A stretch of DNA of 64,000 nt from Thunnus maccoyii (lineage: Eukaryota; Chordata; Actinopteri; Scombriformes; Scombridae), in assembly GCF_910596095.1 (NCBI RefSeq), contig NC_056534.1:11412990-11476989 (forward strand), in the 5' to 3' direction. The notes below the pieces were generated by a model that saw only the letters and a list, made by a program, of their open reading frames with translations, did no database searches and was not told where the DNA came from. This document shows, one piece after another, positions 1 through 24,214 of this stretch. The first letter of the stretch is position 1. Each line of letters starts with the position of its first letter. The position numbers and the translations under genes were made by a program.

Positions 1-175
1 CTCTCTCAGACAGCTGCGGATTGATTATGGAACAGAAACTAAACTGTTGTTAAGTGTTGTCAAATGTAGCCAGAGTTATTTGGGGCAGGCCAGAGCCGGA
101 TTCACAGCTTTAGATGTAGGAGTGTTGCAGGTTCACGTCCTGCTGTCCTCTGCAAAAGGACAAATAACAGACTCC

Positions 176-12928
<12,753 letters not shown>

Positions 12929-14625
12929 GGAATTCCTGTCGGTTAGACGCAGCCCAGCCAAGATTTAACTCCAAACCCGCACAGACCGGTTACATTTCAT
13001 AGGAAGACCCATCCCGCATCTCATCGCCATCACCTGGACTCAAACCACTGAACCTGAAGCCAAAACGTCTCATACATACAAATCCTCAGACTCACATCAG
13101 CACCTTAAACATATTTACACTCCCACTGACGTCTAAAAACACACACACACAGAAGAAACAGAATAAAACAAACTGGCTTTAGCTGCTGGTTGGTCACAGT
13201 GGAACTGAGCTTGACCAGTAGCCACATGGTAACAAACCAGTTTCCGGAAAACTGCAGGCGTGTGTAGTATTCACGGGACCTCGTCAATACAGAGGCCAGC
13301 GATCAAGAGTCACAGCAAACGTGTAACTGTGTGTATTTGCTCCATCGATCAGCGACAGTGTGTGTGTGTTTGTTTACTCGATTTCCTTCTCTTCGGCCTG
13401 TAAAAGTTGCGTCATGAACATTCCATGATCAATATGTGTCATGTATGTGCTCAAACACACACACAAACATGTGTCTGTGCAGGCTGCGGTTTGGAGAGAA
13501 GGAAGGATTTTGAAAGTCCTGATTTATAACCTCATGTCTAAGTTAGTCCTGAACTTAGTCTTAAGCACGTCTCGTCTTCCAAATTGATGCAAAAAAAAAA
13601 AAAGAAAAGAGAAAAAAAAAAGAGAGAAATCCCCCAAAATGCCTGTTTGGCAGCGATATTTAAAGAAATGTCTCTGTCTTTCTTCTTGCTTAATCTCTCC
13701 CTTCTCTATGGCACTGTGTACGCGGTGGGTTAGTGCTGTGTAGGCCTATACAGTCTTTGTGGTGCAGCTCCTCTATGCATGCCATATTTGTAGGTACAAG
13801 TAGTTCTTTAAAGATTTACTTTTTGACATATCAGAGATTAAAAACAAAACAAAAAAAAAAACCTTTTGTGTCTTGAATTTAATCGATGCAAGTCAGTTTT
13901 GAAATATCCATCCAATATCCAAATCAAGTTTCAGTTTCCACTCCGAATGCTGTGTACGCTATCTCTAATAATGTCAATAAGAGTTTGCTTTACAGTACAA
14001 AGCACGGAACAAAGACTGTTTTTGGCTGTCCATGACAAGAAAATATGAGATTCTGTGGAATGAACATATAAAGTAGTCGTAATAATTCTGTATGACTTGT
14101 GTTTCAGTGTATATGTACATAGGAATGGGATATAGAGCTAGAAGTGGTTTTCATGTTATTGTACACTTCTCTATTTAACTCCTCACCACCCCATCCCCTC
14201 CTTTTTTCTGTTTTATTTTACCCCTGCCAGCACCCTCACCTGTCAATTTTTTTTCTTTGTTTGACCTATTTTCTCCTCCTCTTTCTATAAAATCTCCATT
14301 TCATATCTTTTCTTTTTCCCTCTCCAGTCCCCAACTAACACTCACGTTAAGTAAGTTTTGAGGAGAAGGAACTGGGGAATGAGATAAGAAAGACAAGAGG
14401 GAGAGGAGAGGAGGGGAAAATAAAACGTTTTACTATGCAAAAGGCAGAAGAAGAAGAAGAAGAAGAGGAAGAAGAAGAGTTGGAGAGAGGAAGGCAACTT
14501 TTATAAAGTGACCTAAAGAAATTGTGTAACAGGACAGTAATCTTGTGTTGCATGCGCTGTCTTAACCTGCGCGTGAGAGACACCTACAGTATGATACCTT
14601 CATTAAAATGAATTATCATAATACC
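12929..14625 (+). other. prkcb: prkcb 3' UTR (probable)
   Basis: About 1.7 kb of AT-rich sequence without coding signal follows the beta-I stop. ATTAAA at 14602-14607, followed by a T/G-rich stretch (CTCCTGTGTTTT), is a plausible polyadenylation site. An earlier AATAAA at 13162-13167 is an alternative. An AGA/AGG-rich simple stretch lies at 14447-14480. The end point is inferred from signals only. Confidence 0.5.
14602..14607 (+). promoter_or_regulatory. prkcb: candidate prkcb polyadenylation signal
   Basis: ATTAAA variant hexamer, with a G/T-rich stretch (CTCCTGTGTTTT) about 35-50 bases downstream, at the end of the AT-rich region after the beta-I stop. Confidence 0.45.
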
Positions 14626-14680
14626 ATTTCAGTAACTCTGGCTCCTGTGTTTTCACTCTCTTTATCAATGTATCTCCACT

Positions 14681-15280
14681 TAAAGGACAGCTTCATATAT
14701 ATATATATATATATATCTGTCTTTAAAACAATAGTCAGATGCTCATGTGAAGATTGAAGGAGGTTTAGCTCACTAATTATTCCTCTTGTTCATATTGGCT
14801 ATTAAAATATTTCTTCCTAACGCACTTTCAATGTAAGTGATGGAAGACAAAATCTACAGTCCTGGTTCTGAGTTTCAAAAATGTATTTGAAAGTTTATAT
14901 GATGATAATATGAGGCTTCAGCAGATCTCTTCCAAAGTTACTGTGTTTTTATACAATCCCCCCCTTTGTGTTTCCCTGTTGAGCTGCAGTGGAAGAACAG
15001 TAACAAAAAGAGGGAATTTTGTACTAAAATGATAGAAATTTTGGAAGATATTCACTTGATTTGACTAATTTGGATGCCTGAAGCGTCATATTATCTTCAG
15101 ATAAACATACATTTTTCCAATTTTCCAATCACTTACATTGAAAGAGCTTTAGGAAAGGATATTTTAATGGCCAGTATAAAGAGGAGGAATGATTACAGCA
15201 AGAAAAAACTATTTCAATGTACATTTGGGCACCTGACTGTTGTTTAAAGACAGACTTGAAAAATTGTGATCATCCTTTTA
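14681..15280. mobile_element. foldback element, long inverted repeat
   Basis: Most of the left half is repeated inverted in the right half: CTGTCTTTAAAACAATAGTC against its mirror near 15236-15255, CTTTCAATGTAAGTGAT against its mirror near 15128-15148, and matching TTATTCCTCTTGTTCATA-like blocks. The ends TAAAGGACAGCTTCA and TGATCATCCTTTTA mirror each other. A TA microsatellite (14695-14716) interrupts the left end. A related partial copy is at 58224-58600. No protein is encoded. Confidence 0.7.
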
Positions 15281-16161
15281 TCTTGAAATGAAGTACAACC
15301 ACATATATTGTACAATTAGCAACAGCTACAAAAAGTGATTCAGTGATGACTCATTCTTTCAAAATAGACTTTAATCACGACTTTATGAAGACACTGTTTC
15401 AAAACCAAATTTGTTTACTGATGATGACATTTTGCCTCGGACTCAGGATGGTGAAAAGGTCCCTGCCTGACAGTGTCAGTCTGTGCCAGCTGATTTGGTT
15501 GATTCATGGACTGAAAGCATAAATCTGGGTGGACAAAGTGAAAGAGATGCGCTTGCTGAGATGCCCTTGAGCAAGTCCCTCAATCCCTAACTGCTCCAGA
15601 GGAGACTGTGGTTGTATCTGGCAGCTTCCAGGTGGCAATGTTTGTCACTTCTATTATATGTCAGTATCAAAAAGTACAAAATATCTAATTTAAATATAAA
15701 ATATAATATAAAATTGAGTGTCAAATACTGCACTGTAAACACAAGTGAGCTGCTGTATATTTTCAATAACACTATGCAAACCGGATATTTTACTGCAACA
15801 TAAGATGTGAAAAATGTATTTAAAATTATTTTACGACGAGGCACCATATTTTTTGGTTTGTGCATTGATTGCTTTGGCTTTTCCACACACATGCTTTCCC
15901 ACTTTATATTCAAATCTGTAAATATTCATATTCTCATTTATTTTTTATTCATTGATATGAGGGGGCCTGCGAGTCTCTTGGACAGCTCCTGTCCCATTTA
16001 CTGTTGGATGGAATCCTGATGAGGATATTAATATGAAGGACGTGTAATGAGTAAACAGCTGTGATATCTGCCAAAACGCTCTTTGGAAATTAACATTTCT
16101 GGCTCTTATTTTGTACCCTTCATTTACATACATGGAGGAGCAAAAAACTAGAGAAACATTA

Positions 16162-16450
16162 GGGCTGCAACTAACAGTTATAAATTAATTATAGATTATA
16201 GATAGACATTAATGTGCTTAATGTTTCCTCAATAAATTGTTAAGTCTATAAGATGTCAGAAAAATGTGATAAAGCCCATCACATCCCATTTGACATTTTG
16301 TACATTAAACAATTTATTGATTACTTGAGAATATAAAGGTTAAACTTCTGAAATGAAGATTCTGAATTTTTCAATAAGGGAGAAGAAGAAGATGTCATTT
16401 TTTAGGATTAATCTAACAAGGCAATTGAACAGTTTGTTGAAAAGCCATAT
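16162..16450. repeat. eroded hAT-type MITE copy
   Basis: Starts with the intact family end TAGGGCTGCAACTAACAG and keeps TCTATAAGATGTCAGAAAAATG, but the right half is strongly diverged and the right end is not clear. Confidence 0.5.
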
Positions 16451-16516
16451 CAGACATAAATTATTATACAAAGCAGATTATTTTTAGATGTCATAAAACA
16501 TGTCTGGAGGGGATCT

Positions 16517-16700
16517 TTGAATAAGGCAAGGCAAGTTCATTTGCAGAGTGCCTCTCATACACAAAGGCATTTCAAAGTGCTTTACATAATGCATTTAGAA
16601 AATATAAAAAGCAGCATAAAACATTAACATGCAAATTAGAAAGTTAGAAACATGTTTTAAAATGACACTAAAAAGATGAATACAGAGAAATAAAGAGACT
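16517..16700. repeat. dispersed fish repeat (LINE/SINE-like tail)
   Basis: GGCAAGGCAAGTTCATTTGC followed by CAAAGGCATTTCAAAGTGCT and TTTACATAATGCA is a sequence I recall as a common teleost interspersed repeat. The assignment is from memory. Confidence 0.5.
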
Positions 16701-16870
16701 ACTAGATAAATAGGACTTATTAAGTAAAGCTGTAAGTGCAAGGGGTCAAATTCTGGCTTCAGGACTTAAACTTGGTTAAAGTGTTTCTCCAGTGTGTGAA
16801 GTTTTATAAAACTTCCACCACTGGTTATACTGGGTTACATTAAAGAACATAAGTCACTGGAACCAACGAG

Positions 16871-17437
16871 CTGCTGTCCATGGTGCTGAACTGGCTGCAC
16901 CGCTGGACTGATGCAGATGAAGGCAGCAGGTGTTACACACTCATTTACACACACTCACACACACAAAGGGAGGCGGGGTCATACTGCAGTGAGTGCCACG
17001 CAGAGTTGAGCTACATCAAACTAGATCGTGTCAGAGAGGCGCTGGTGTTGCTGTTTTTTTCTTTTTATCTCGGCTCTAGATTTATCCACTTTTTCTCCAC
17101 TCAGCTGCTCTTTCTACTCTGTTTCTACTATTATTGCACAACTGAAATCAAATCAGAAACATCCCGTGATCCTCTTCTGCGCCCTTGACATGGAAACACC
17201 TCAACTTTGTGAACAAAGTCCTGTGAATGTTTGGTTTAGAGGAAAAAACCTCCACAGTTGTCCAACGATGCGAGTTTAGCGCAGGTTGCGGAAGATGTGC
17301 ACAGAAGTTGATTTTAATTCAGCCGGCTGGATCCACACAAAGATAAGACACCGGGGGAAAGTTTTTAAGAGTTTCTAAACCCTGCTGGTCTCTGTCAACT
17401 GGAGGAGGAGGAGGAGGAGGAAGAGGAGGAGGCCGAC
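16871..17437 (+). promoter_or_regulatory. cacng3: cacng3 promoter and 5' UTR (approximate)
   Basis: The sequence directly upstream of the cacng3 start has no other gene. It contains a GAG/GGA-rich stretch (17401-17431) just before the ATG, typical of 5' UTR low-complexity sequence. No clear TATA box tied to a start site is seen. The transcription start is not determined. Confidence 0.4.
17401..17431. repeat. (GGA)n tract in cacng3 5' UTR
   Basis: A GGA run with one AGA interruption that ends six bases before the cacng3 ATG at 17438. Confidence 0.9.
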
Positions 17438-20400
17438 ATGAGGCTGTGTAACCGGGGTGTGATGATGCTGCTGACCACGGCGGGGGCTTTCTGCGCCTTC
17501 AGCCTCATGACCATCGCCGTGGGAACGGACTACTGGCTGTACTCCCGCGGGATGTGCCGCTCCAAGAGCCAGAACGACAACGAGACCGTCCGGAAGAACG
17601 AGGAGGTCCTGACGCACTCAGGTCTGTGGAGGACCTGCTGCACTGAGGGTAAACATATGAACTGTGCCCCTGTCTGTGATGGCAAAACTCAGTTTACAGC
17701 TTCACTCTTTCACGGATTATTAGGATTTGCAACCAAAACTCACTCAACAGAAAAACTGTAAATTATAGCAATAATATTATTCTATATTAATGATATTAAT
17801 ATCATTCTTATCAGGCCTTTTACTTTCACTGAAGTAAAAATAAACTATAAAGCACCATGTCATTGTATTGACTTATAAATGCTACAGATAGGAAATAGGC
17901 TAGGATATCATTAGAGAACATTGCCTCTGCGGCTAATCATTACAACCAAGTTCATGATCTTGTAGAATTGACTAGACTAAATGAGAGTATTGGCAAACTT
18001 TATTTTTAGCACCCAAACAGTTTTGACACGATGTTCTATAAACTGAGCTGTCAAGATAAAACAAAGTTAAAAAGACACGTTTAACTGTGGTTTCTGGTTT
18101 ATTTCTACAGTAACTTTCAAAAAGTTAGAAAGTGCTTCAAGTCTTCATATAAATACTGTAACATGAAATAACGCAGCGATATCAGGAAAAGAAAAGAAAA
18201 CAACATCAAATCTTTGGGGTTATAGAAATGCTTCTTATGTCTCTACGGGAAAATTTGTAAAAGCTTCTTTAAATGTGGCAGCTGATCTGATACTGATGAT
18301 AGAGGTAAAATAGACCTAAACCAGCTTTAATTAACCAGCCTGCTGAACCAAAAAGGCTAATTTAAAAACACATTGAAGTTACTTCTTTTTTATTTTTTAT
18401 TTTTGCTTTAGTTGTTATAGAAAATGTGCGTTCCTGCAGCAGATCACGTGAAGCTTAAAGGGTTAAATCTGGTGATGGATGAAAATGACATTAATTATTT
18501 ATAATTTTTAAATAGCATCTCTCGTTCTCTTATCCTATATCCTCTGTTTGCTTTGCTTATATTATAATTATAATATTCAGCTCCCTCTTTTCTCCCTCAC
18601 ACACACACACACTCACACACACACACACATCTCTCTCATCCCTCCTTCCTCCCAAACCCCCTCCCTCTGCTGCCCCACTATCGCTAAGCTCCAAAATGGT
18701 TTAATGGAGATGTAACAAAGCATGCAGAGGACATCAATGCCTCAACAATCTTGTGTGTCTGTCTGTCTTTGTATCAGACACAGACGGCTGCAGGACGTCT
18801 GTACATTATGTGCAATAAATTATAGTAAGATGAGGCAGGCGGAGTAGATTTCTTTAGGATTATATTTGTTGATTGGTTGTTTGCATTTATTACAGTTAGT
18901 GTATCCTAGTGCAGAGTTTGGGCACAGAGCCGTAGTTTCATTCATGTCAAACTACAACCAGATTTTGTATAAGAGCTTAGAGAAATGCAGAGCTGACAGT
19001 CACACATGCTGCAAGAAAAAAAATTCTATAGAGTATAAAGGTGTGAACTGATGGAAAACCTCGTCTCTCTTTGTTTTCTATCATTTGAAATAAATGTTTT
19101 CTCAGTGGTGAATTTTCTCTCTGACCCGTTCACCGCGGCCGAGTTTTAACCACTGAATGAGTTTTGTTTTGGTAACCATGGTGACCGAGTCACATCATCA
19201 ATACCGGTCAATCAGTGCAGCACATAGGGACACATTTATCAATATATATCCTCTGTGTGTGCAAATGTTGAAAGGCACCAAAGGTTAGTAAGAGCAGGAA
19301 ACGTAAGTGCAGCTGATTTCAGATGTTCACAAAAACAGCTAATTTGTCCAAATTCAAATACGTCTTTACGGGTTTGTCTATTTGGAAGTTTTATGGTTGG
19401 TGGGACCAGTTAGTGTTTGCGATGGTTTGGATTCTCGCCAACATATAGTGCCAGAGGATGTTTCCTCTCCTACAGAACATCTGTGAGTTAACTCATGTCT
19501 GTTTGACCCCAGTGACATTGTCACATTTACTTACTGTATGTAGAATATCATCGTAGGTCTTACGGTAACCAGTCAGTGATACGTCTACACAGAAAGAAAA
19601 GGACAGGAGCTACAGAAAAGTGAGAACATGTAGGCTAATGTGCAATGTATGTGCACAAATAGATGACGTGAAGACCAAGCAAAGGCTTCATTAAAGCTAA
19701 TTTGAGGTTCCTCTGTGCTTTGAATGTGAAATGTGAAGAGCTGGTGACGCTTGCTTAGTTTAAAATGTTTAAAATGCCAGTTTTATGGCAGAAGTGGACT
19801 TTGTGAAGCCAACATACATTATATCCAGACCCTTGAACATGCTGGATGTCTACTGAACTACTATGTGACGACTATGATGTTTTGTCTTCAGCAATTTGGA
19901 CATGCTGGATTGTTGCTAGCATGCAACTGTTGTTGTGTGCTGTGTAGTGAATCTGCTTTATTGTCCAGGTTTTGCAGAAAAAGACAAACAGTATTTAATC
20001 TTAATTTGAGTTCCAGTGAACCAACATTTAAATGAAGGAAATGTCAAAATTAGTATTAACTTAACTAAATTAACCAGGAAATTTGCAAGCTCCCACATAT
20101 TTATTGCAATTTTTCAACCTGCAGGGTTTTTATCAGGCAAACATCCATGTAAACAAGAAATAAGCTAAATATATTATATGTACAGGCAAAAATGACCCCA
20201 TCTGCAATTAGCTCCTTCACTCCTGTTAATCTGTTATGTTCAGAGAAAACACACAATGTAGCCAATGATACACTTTTTTAAACATTATTATTAAAATAGA
20301 AGAATATGCATAACTTAAATCAACCATTATCAAACTTGACAACATGTCAGTGCTACTTTTACGTGTCCAGAATGTACACAGGAAGTAGAGCTGCAACAAT

Positions 20401-22255
20401 TAGTTGATTAAGCAATTAGTTGCCAACTATTAAATTAATCACCAGCTATTTTGATAGTTGGTTAATCACAGTCACTTTTTGAGAAGAAAATGTCCAAATT
20501 CTCTGATTCCAGCTTCTCAAATGTGAATATTTTCTGGTTTCTTTAGTGTTCTTTGACAGTAAACTGAATATCTTTGGGTTGTGGACTGTTGGTCGGGACA
20601 AAACTAGACATTTGAGGACATCACCTTGGGCTTTTGGAAACAGTTATTGATATTTTTCACCATTTTCTGACATTTTATAAGAGCAAACAACTAATCGATT
20701 AATTGAGAAAATGATCGACAGATTAGACAGTTATTCGCAGCCCTAACAGGAAGTGAAAGAAGCAACCCTGTTTCCTAGAAATTATACATAATACTCATTT
20801 ACGACAGCAAATACATTTCGAGAGAAATGCAAAACCACCTGAATTTAATTTTTTTTATCAACATAATCAATAAATGTTAGTAATTTACAAACATATTTTC
20901 CAGGAGACATGAAAGAACATACTTCCGGTGGCAACTCTGTAGAAGAGATCCAAGTTTAGATAAATAACTCCCCACCTCCTCTTGGCAGACATACAAAATA
21001 TTCTCAGTTAGGCTTGGAACTGAATTGAACTGAAAATCAATACAAAACAGCCCATCAAATGGTCGGAATCACATTTAGCATTATGCAAGTCATTGTTAGA
21101 GAGAGTATGCAAAGTGTACTGGGTCAAAGAGGATGTTGGTTCTAATAATTGTGCAGTAAATATGTCATGTAATGAAATGACACACAGAGCAGAGAGACGA
21201 GGAGGAACGTCGTGATGAACTTCTTTGTTTCTCTGCAGGAACATTTCGGGGCGTTTGCAAAGACATCGATCACTTTCCTGAAGATGCAGACTATGAGCAG
21301 GACGCTGCAGAGTATTTACTACGTGAGTAACACGTGTGACTGTGAGACTTAACAGAAATAAAAGTCACAGGAATTCAAATGTAATATATAACTGATTCTC
21401 CTCTCCTCTCCTCTCCTCTCCTCTCCTCTCCTCTCCTCTCCTCTCCTCTCCTCTCAGGAGCAGTGCGAGCCTCCAGCCTCTTCCCCATCCTCAGTGTGGG
21501 TTTATTATTTCTCGGAGGTGTGTGCGTCGCTGCCAGCGAGTTCTACAAGTCGCGCTACAATGTCATCCTCAGCGCGGGTATACTCTTCGTCTCTGCAGGT
21601 CAGAAACAAAACCTCCACAGACTGATTTCTCCATTATGTGCGTTTCCTACACTGTGTATCATCACTCCTGATTCTCTCTATCGCCCTCACCTCTTCAGGT
21701 CTCAGTAACATCATTGGCATCATCGTGTACATATCAGCCAACTCAGGTGACCCCAGCCAGAGTGACAACAAGAAGAGCTACTCCTACGGCTGGTCTTTTT
21801 ATTTTGGAGCTCTGTCCTTTGTGCTGGCTGAGATGGTTGGCGTCCTGGCAGTGCATGTGTTCATAGAGAAGCACAGGCAGCTGCGCACTAAAGGCCGGCC
21901 TTCACTCATTAAGCCGCCCATCTCCCGCACCTCATCTTACTACCGCAACCGTTACTACCATAACCGCTCCCGCCGATGCAGTTACAGGAGTAACCACAGT
22001 GCCGGGGACTCGACATCACACTCCTTTCGAGCATCCTTGATGCGAGACCGAGAGCCGTCCATCTCTGCTGAATCCAAGGTCGTGCCAGGTGTGCCGACAA
22101 TGGGCTCAGACTTCATGCTCTACACGTTGACCTCGCCTCTGAAAGACGGTAAAATTGACATGGCTGTGGATGATTTAACCACTGCAGCAGCTCACAACAA
22201 CACAGAGATACTGCCTGGAAACTGTGCCGCCAACAGAAGGACCACACCGGTCTGA
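17438..22255 (+). CDS. cacng3: TARP gamma-3 (calcium channel gamma subunit 3)
   Basis: This is an auxiliary subunit (TARP) that traffics and gates AMPA receptors at synapses; it was originally named a voltage-gated Ca-channel gamma subunit. Four coding exons: 17438-17648, 21239-21322, 21458-21598 and 21699-22255. They join in frame to 330 aa (human CACNG3 is 315). Four membrane segments: residues about 9-30 ([20 protein letters not shown]), [40 protein letters not shown], and [20 protein letters not shown]. The claudin-family motif GLWRTCC is at 62-68, with an N-glycosylation site N48-E-T. The C-terminus RRTTPV is the type I PDZ ligand that binds PSD-95. The protein is close to both gamma-2 and gamma-3; the position between prkcb and rbbp6, as in human 16p, decides for gamma-3. 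The tail (residues 195-320) is divergent. Confidence 0.95.
17649..21238. other. cacng3: cacng3 intron 1
   Basis: A 3.6-kb intron bounded by GGTAAAC and CTCTGCAG. It contains an AC microsatellite (18597-18630), an X-box-like palindrome GGTAACCATGGTGACC (19171-19186), and the best hAT-type MITE (20386-20745). The stretch 18660-18840 is free of recognisable repeats and could be a conserved non-coding element, but this cannot be tested here. No additional exon is supported. Confidence 0.7.
20386..20745. mobile_element. hAT-type MITE with intact 8-bp TSD
   Basis: The ends TAGAGCTGC and GCAGCCCTA are inverted repeats. They are flanked by identical 8-bp direct repeats ACAGGAAG (20378-20385 and 20746-20753), the target-site duplication length of hAT transposons. 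The 360-bp interior has no coding capacity. Related copies lie at 3600, 5189, 16162, 27263, 45473 and 50859. Confidence 0.85.
21397..21455. repeat. (CTCCT)n pentanucleotide microsatellite
   Basis: About eleven CTCCT units run directly into the CAG acceptor of cacng3 exon 3 (exon starts at 21458) and serve as its pyrimidine tract. Confidence 0.95.
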
Positions 22256-22740
22256 GAGACGAGGAACAGGAGGAGGAGACGGTTATAACAGCAACTCAAA
22301 CATCTAATTAGAGGAAGTTGTTTCCTTTTCTCAGAGAAGAAAGAGGAAAGTGTTTGGAGACTGAAGCAACCTGTATCTATGATTTACTGTTGACAAGCTC
22401 TAAGATGAAGAAATGAAGTAAACAAGAACACAATTTTGACATCGAACATGTTTGTGCTCTTTGTGTGTCGTACTGCTATGCTATTAAAGTAGCTATATCT
22501 ACAGTATATCTGTAGTGTGTGTGCGGATGAGTGTGTATAATAACAGGAATGTGTGTGTGACACAGACAGACATGCAGAGATAGACAGAAAGGGAGAGTTG
22601 TCAATGAAAATAAGAAATTATCGTTTAGAAATACAAGACACACAAATACAGGCATCCGGGAAATGACATAACTAACTATGTCCTGTTTTTGTCCTCCTTT
22701 CTGTGGACCTAAGCTCAAAATCGAAACCCCATTAAATGCA
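22256..22740 (+). other. cacng3: cacng3 3' UTR (probable)
   Basis: Non-coding sequence after the stop at 22253-22255. Two ATTAAA hexamers (22483-22488 and 22731-22736) are possible polyadenylation signals. The first is followed by a TGTAGTGTGTGTGCGG stretch, a good G/U-rich element. Confidence 0.45.
22483..22488 (+). promoter_or_regulatory. cacng3: candidate cacng3 polyadenylation signal
   Basis: ATTAAA with a GTGTGTGTGCGGATGAGTGT stretch 25-45 bases downstream. Confidence 0.4.
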
Positions 22741-23349
22741 TTAGAACTCTCTCTATCTGTCTGTCACTGCGTGTGTTTTACGTGTCTGTGTGTGTGTGTG
22801 TTGCGTAAGCGTGTGTGTGAGCATGCATAAGTGTAACAAAGGTTCTGTCCTGACGGTTATGTTACTGAGTCTCTGTTTACATCAAATAAAGCTTATAAAT
22901 GATAGGATTTCACAAAATGTTCTTTTCGGAGGGATAAGTGTGGTTCAAGGTGCAGTGTTGTGTTGTTGCTCTTGTGTTGCACAGCGCACACATCTCAGGT
23001 GTGTGCGTGTATAAGAGCAAGTGAGAGAGAATATTCAAATGTGTCCTTGCATGAGTGGGCTCACAAGCAAATGTCCAAGCCAAATGCAAATATATAAACA
23101 AAGGCACAAACAATTTCTCAAAAATAACTGACCCCGTGTGCTGAAAAATATTGTGACCTTCATGTGTGAACACGCACGAACAGATGATGGAAGGACAGAC
23201 CTACAGCTGCTGAACAGCAGGCAGACTGAAACATGATGCGTCACCAAAATCAAATCAAATTTTGCTTTATCGGCATGAATGTCACAACAATGATATTGCC
23301 AAAGCATCAAGAATCAATGAAACAAAATAACATTAACACAACATTAGGA

Positions 23350-23352
<3 letters not shown>

Positions 23353-23404
<52 letters not shown>

Positions 23405-23418
23405 CAACTCTCCCTTTC

Positions 23419-23458
<40 letters not shown>

Positions 23459-23484
23459 TATATGTATATATACAGTATATCCTA

Positions 23485-23527
<43 letters not shown>
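23353..23527. repeat. compound TA / GT microsatellite cluster
   Basis: A TA run of about 50 bases, a 20-base spacer, a second TA run of about 30 bases, then a GT run of about 40 bases. The sequence is likely to be length-variable. Confidence 0.95.
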
Positions 23528-23528
<1 letters not shown>

Positions 23529-24207
23529 TAGGTCATTCACTGTCCCTCAGGTGAACATGAATACACTCACAGTGACCACACAAGAGATTACCTGACACCA
23601 CCATTACACATACTATGGTTGCCATGTCAACAGTACAAACCACTTAACACCTCTGGTCATGTTTTAAGATATTTAAAAATAATCTGCTTGGAATAATCAA
23701 TTGTGTCTGATATGTTTTTTCCACAGAAAAAAGTTAAATTTACCTTGTTAAAAATCAAGAATCTATGAATATGCATATATTGTTAATTTAAAAAGTTGAA
23801 CTGCTGGATATAATATGTCTCCTTCTTCACTGAAAAGTCCATTCTCAGTGAATGAATCAAGATTGGCTCCAAACTTGTTGTGATGTCACAAATCATGCTC
23901 ATAGGCACACAAAGTAAGCTAAAGAAATTCGGATAAGCACAGAGAAACTTTCCATTTCCAGCAAATTAATGTGAAAACCGCCTTCTAGTGTCAAACTCAG
24001 CACATAGACAACATCATTCTGCTCAAACATCCAGTTTTTTTTTTTACTGGAGGGAGACTTTGAACATTTTTGGAAGGATTGGCGTCTATTTCCTATTCCA
24101 CAGTTTCTATAGTCCACAGGAAGACGGAATGACTTGTAAATCAGACGTATGTTCCCTATTATGTGATTTTAATTTATGATGATATCATTTCAGATACTCC
24201 TCAGGAC

Positions 24208-24211
24208 AAAA
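24208..24211 (-). terminator. Pol III terminator of tRNA-Leu
   Basis: A TTTT run on the minus strand, starting three bases after the tRNA 3' end. Confidence 0.8.
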
Positions 24212-24214
24212 CCT

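Larger units (their letters stand above)
14611..16870. other. intergenic, prkcb to cacng3
   Basis: No gene is supported. It holds the long inverted-repeat element (14681-15280), an eroded hAT-type MITE (about 16162-16450, starting TAGGGCTGCAACTAACAG), and a fish repeat starting GGCAAGGCAAGTTCATTTGC at about 16517. Short AT-rich frames near 15587-16130 lack any coding signature. Confidence 0.7.
22741..24214. other. intergenic, cacng3 to tRNA-Leu
   Basis: No gene is seen. It contains a LINE-tail-like fragment (about 23243-23310: TTTTGCTTTATCGGCATGAA, ATATTGCCAAAGCA), TA repeats (23353-23402, 23423-23454) and a GT repeat (23487-23527). Short frames here are translations of the microsatellites. 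Confidence 0.7.

Noticed and set aside
16804-16811. TATA-like TTATAAAA as the cacng3 TATA box
   Set aside because: More than 600 bases before the ATG, next to repeat sequence, and nothing else supports a start site there.
23233-23595. 120-residue frame of Tyr-Ile and Cys-Val repeats
   Set aside because: Translation of TA and GT microsatellites.
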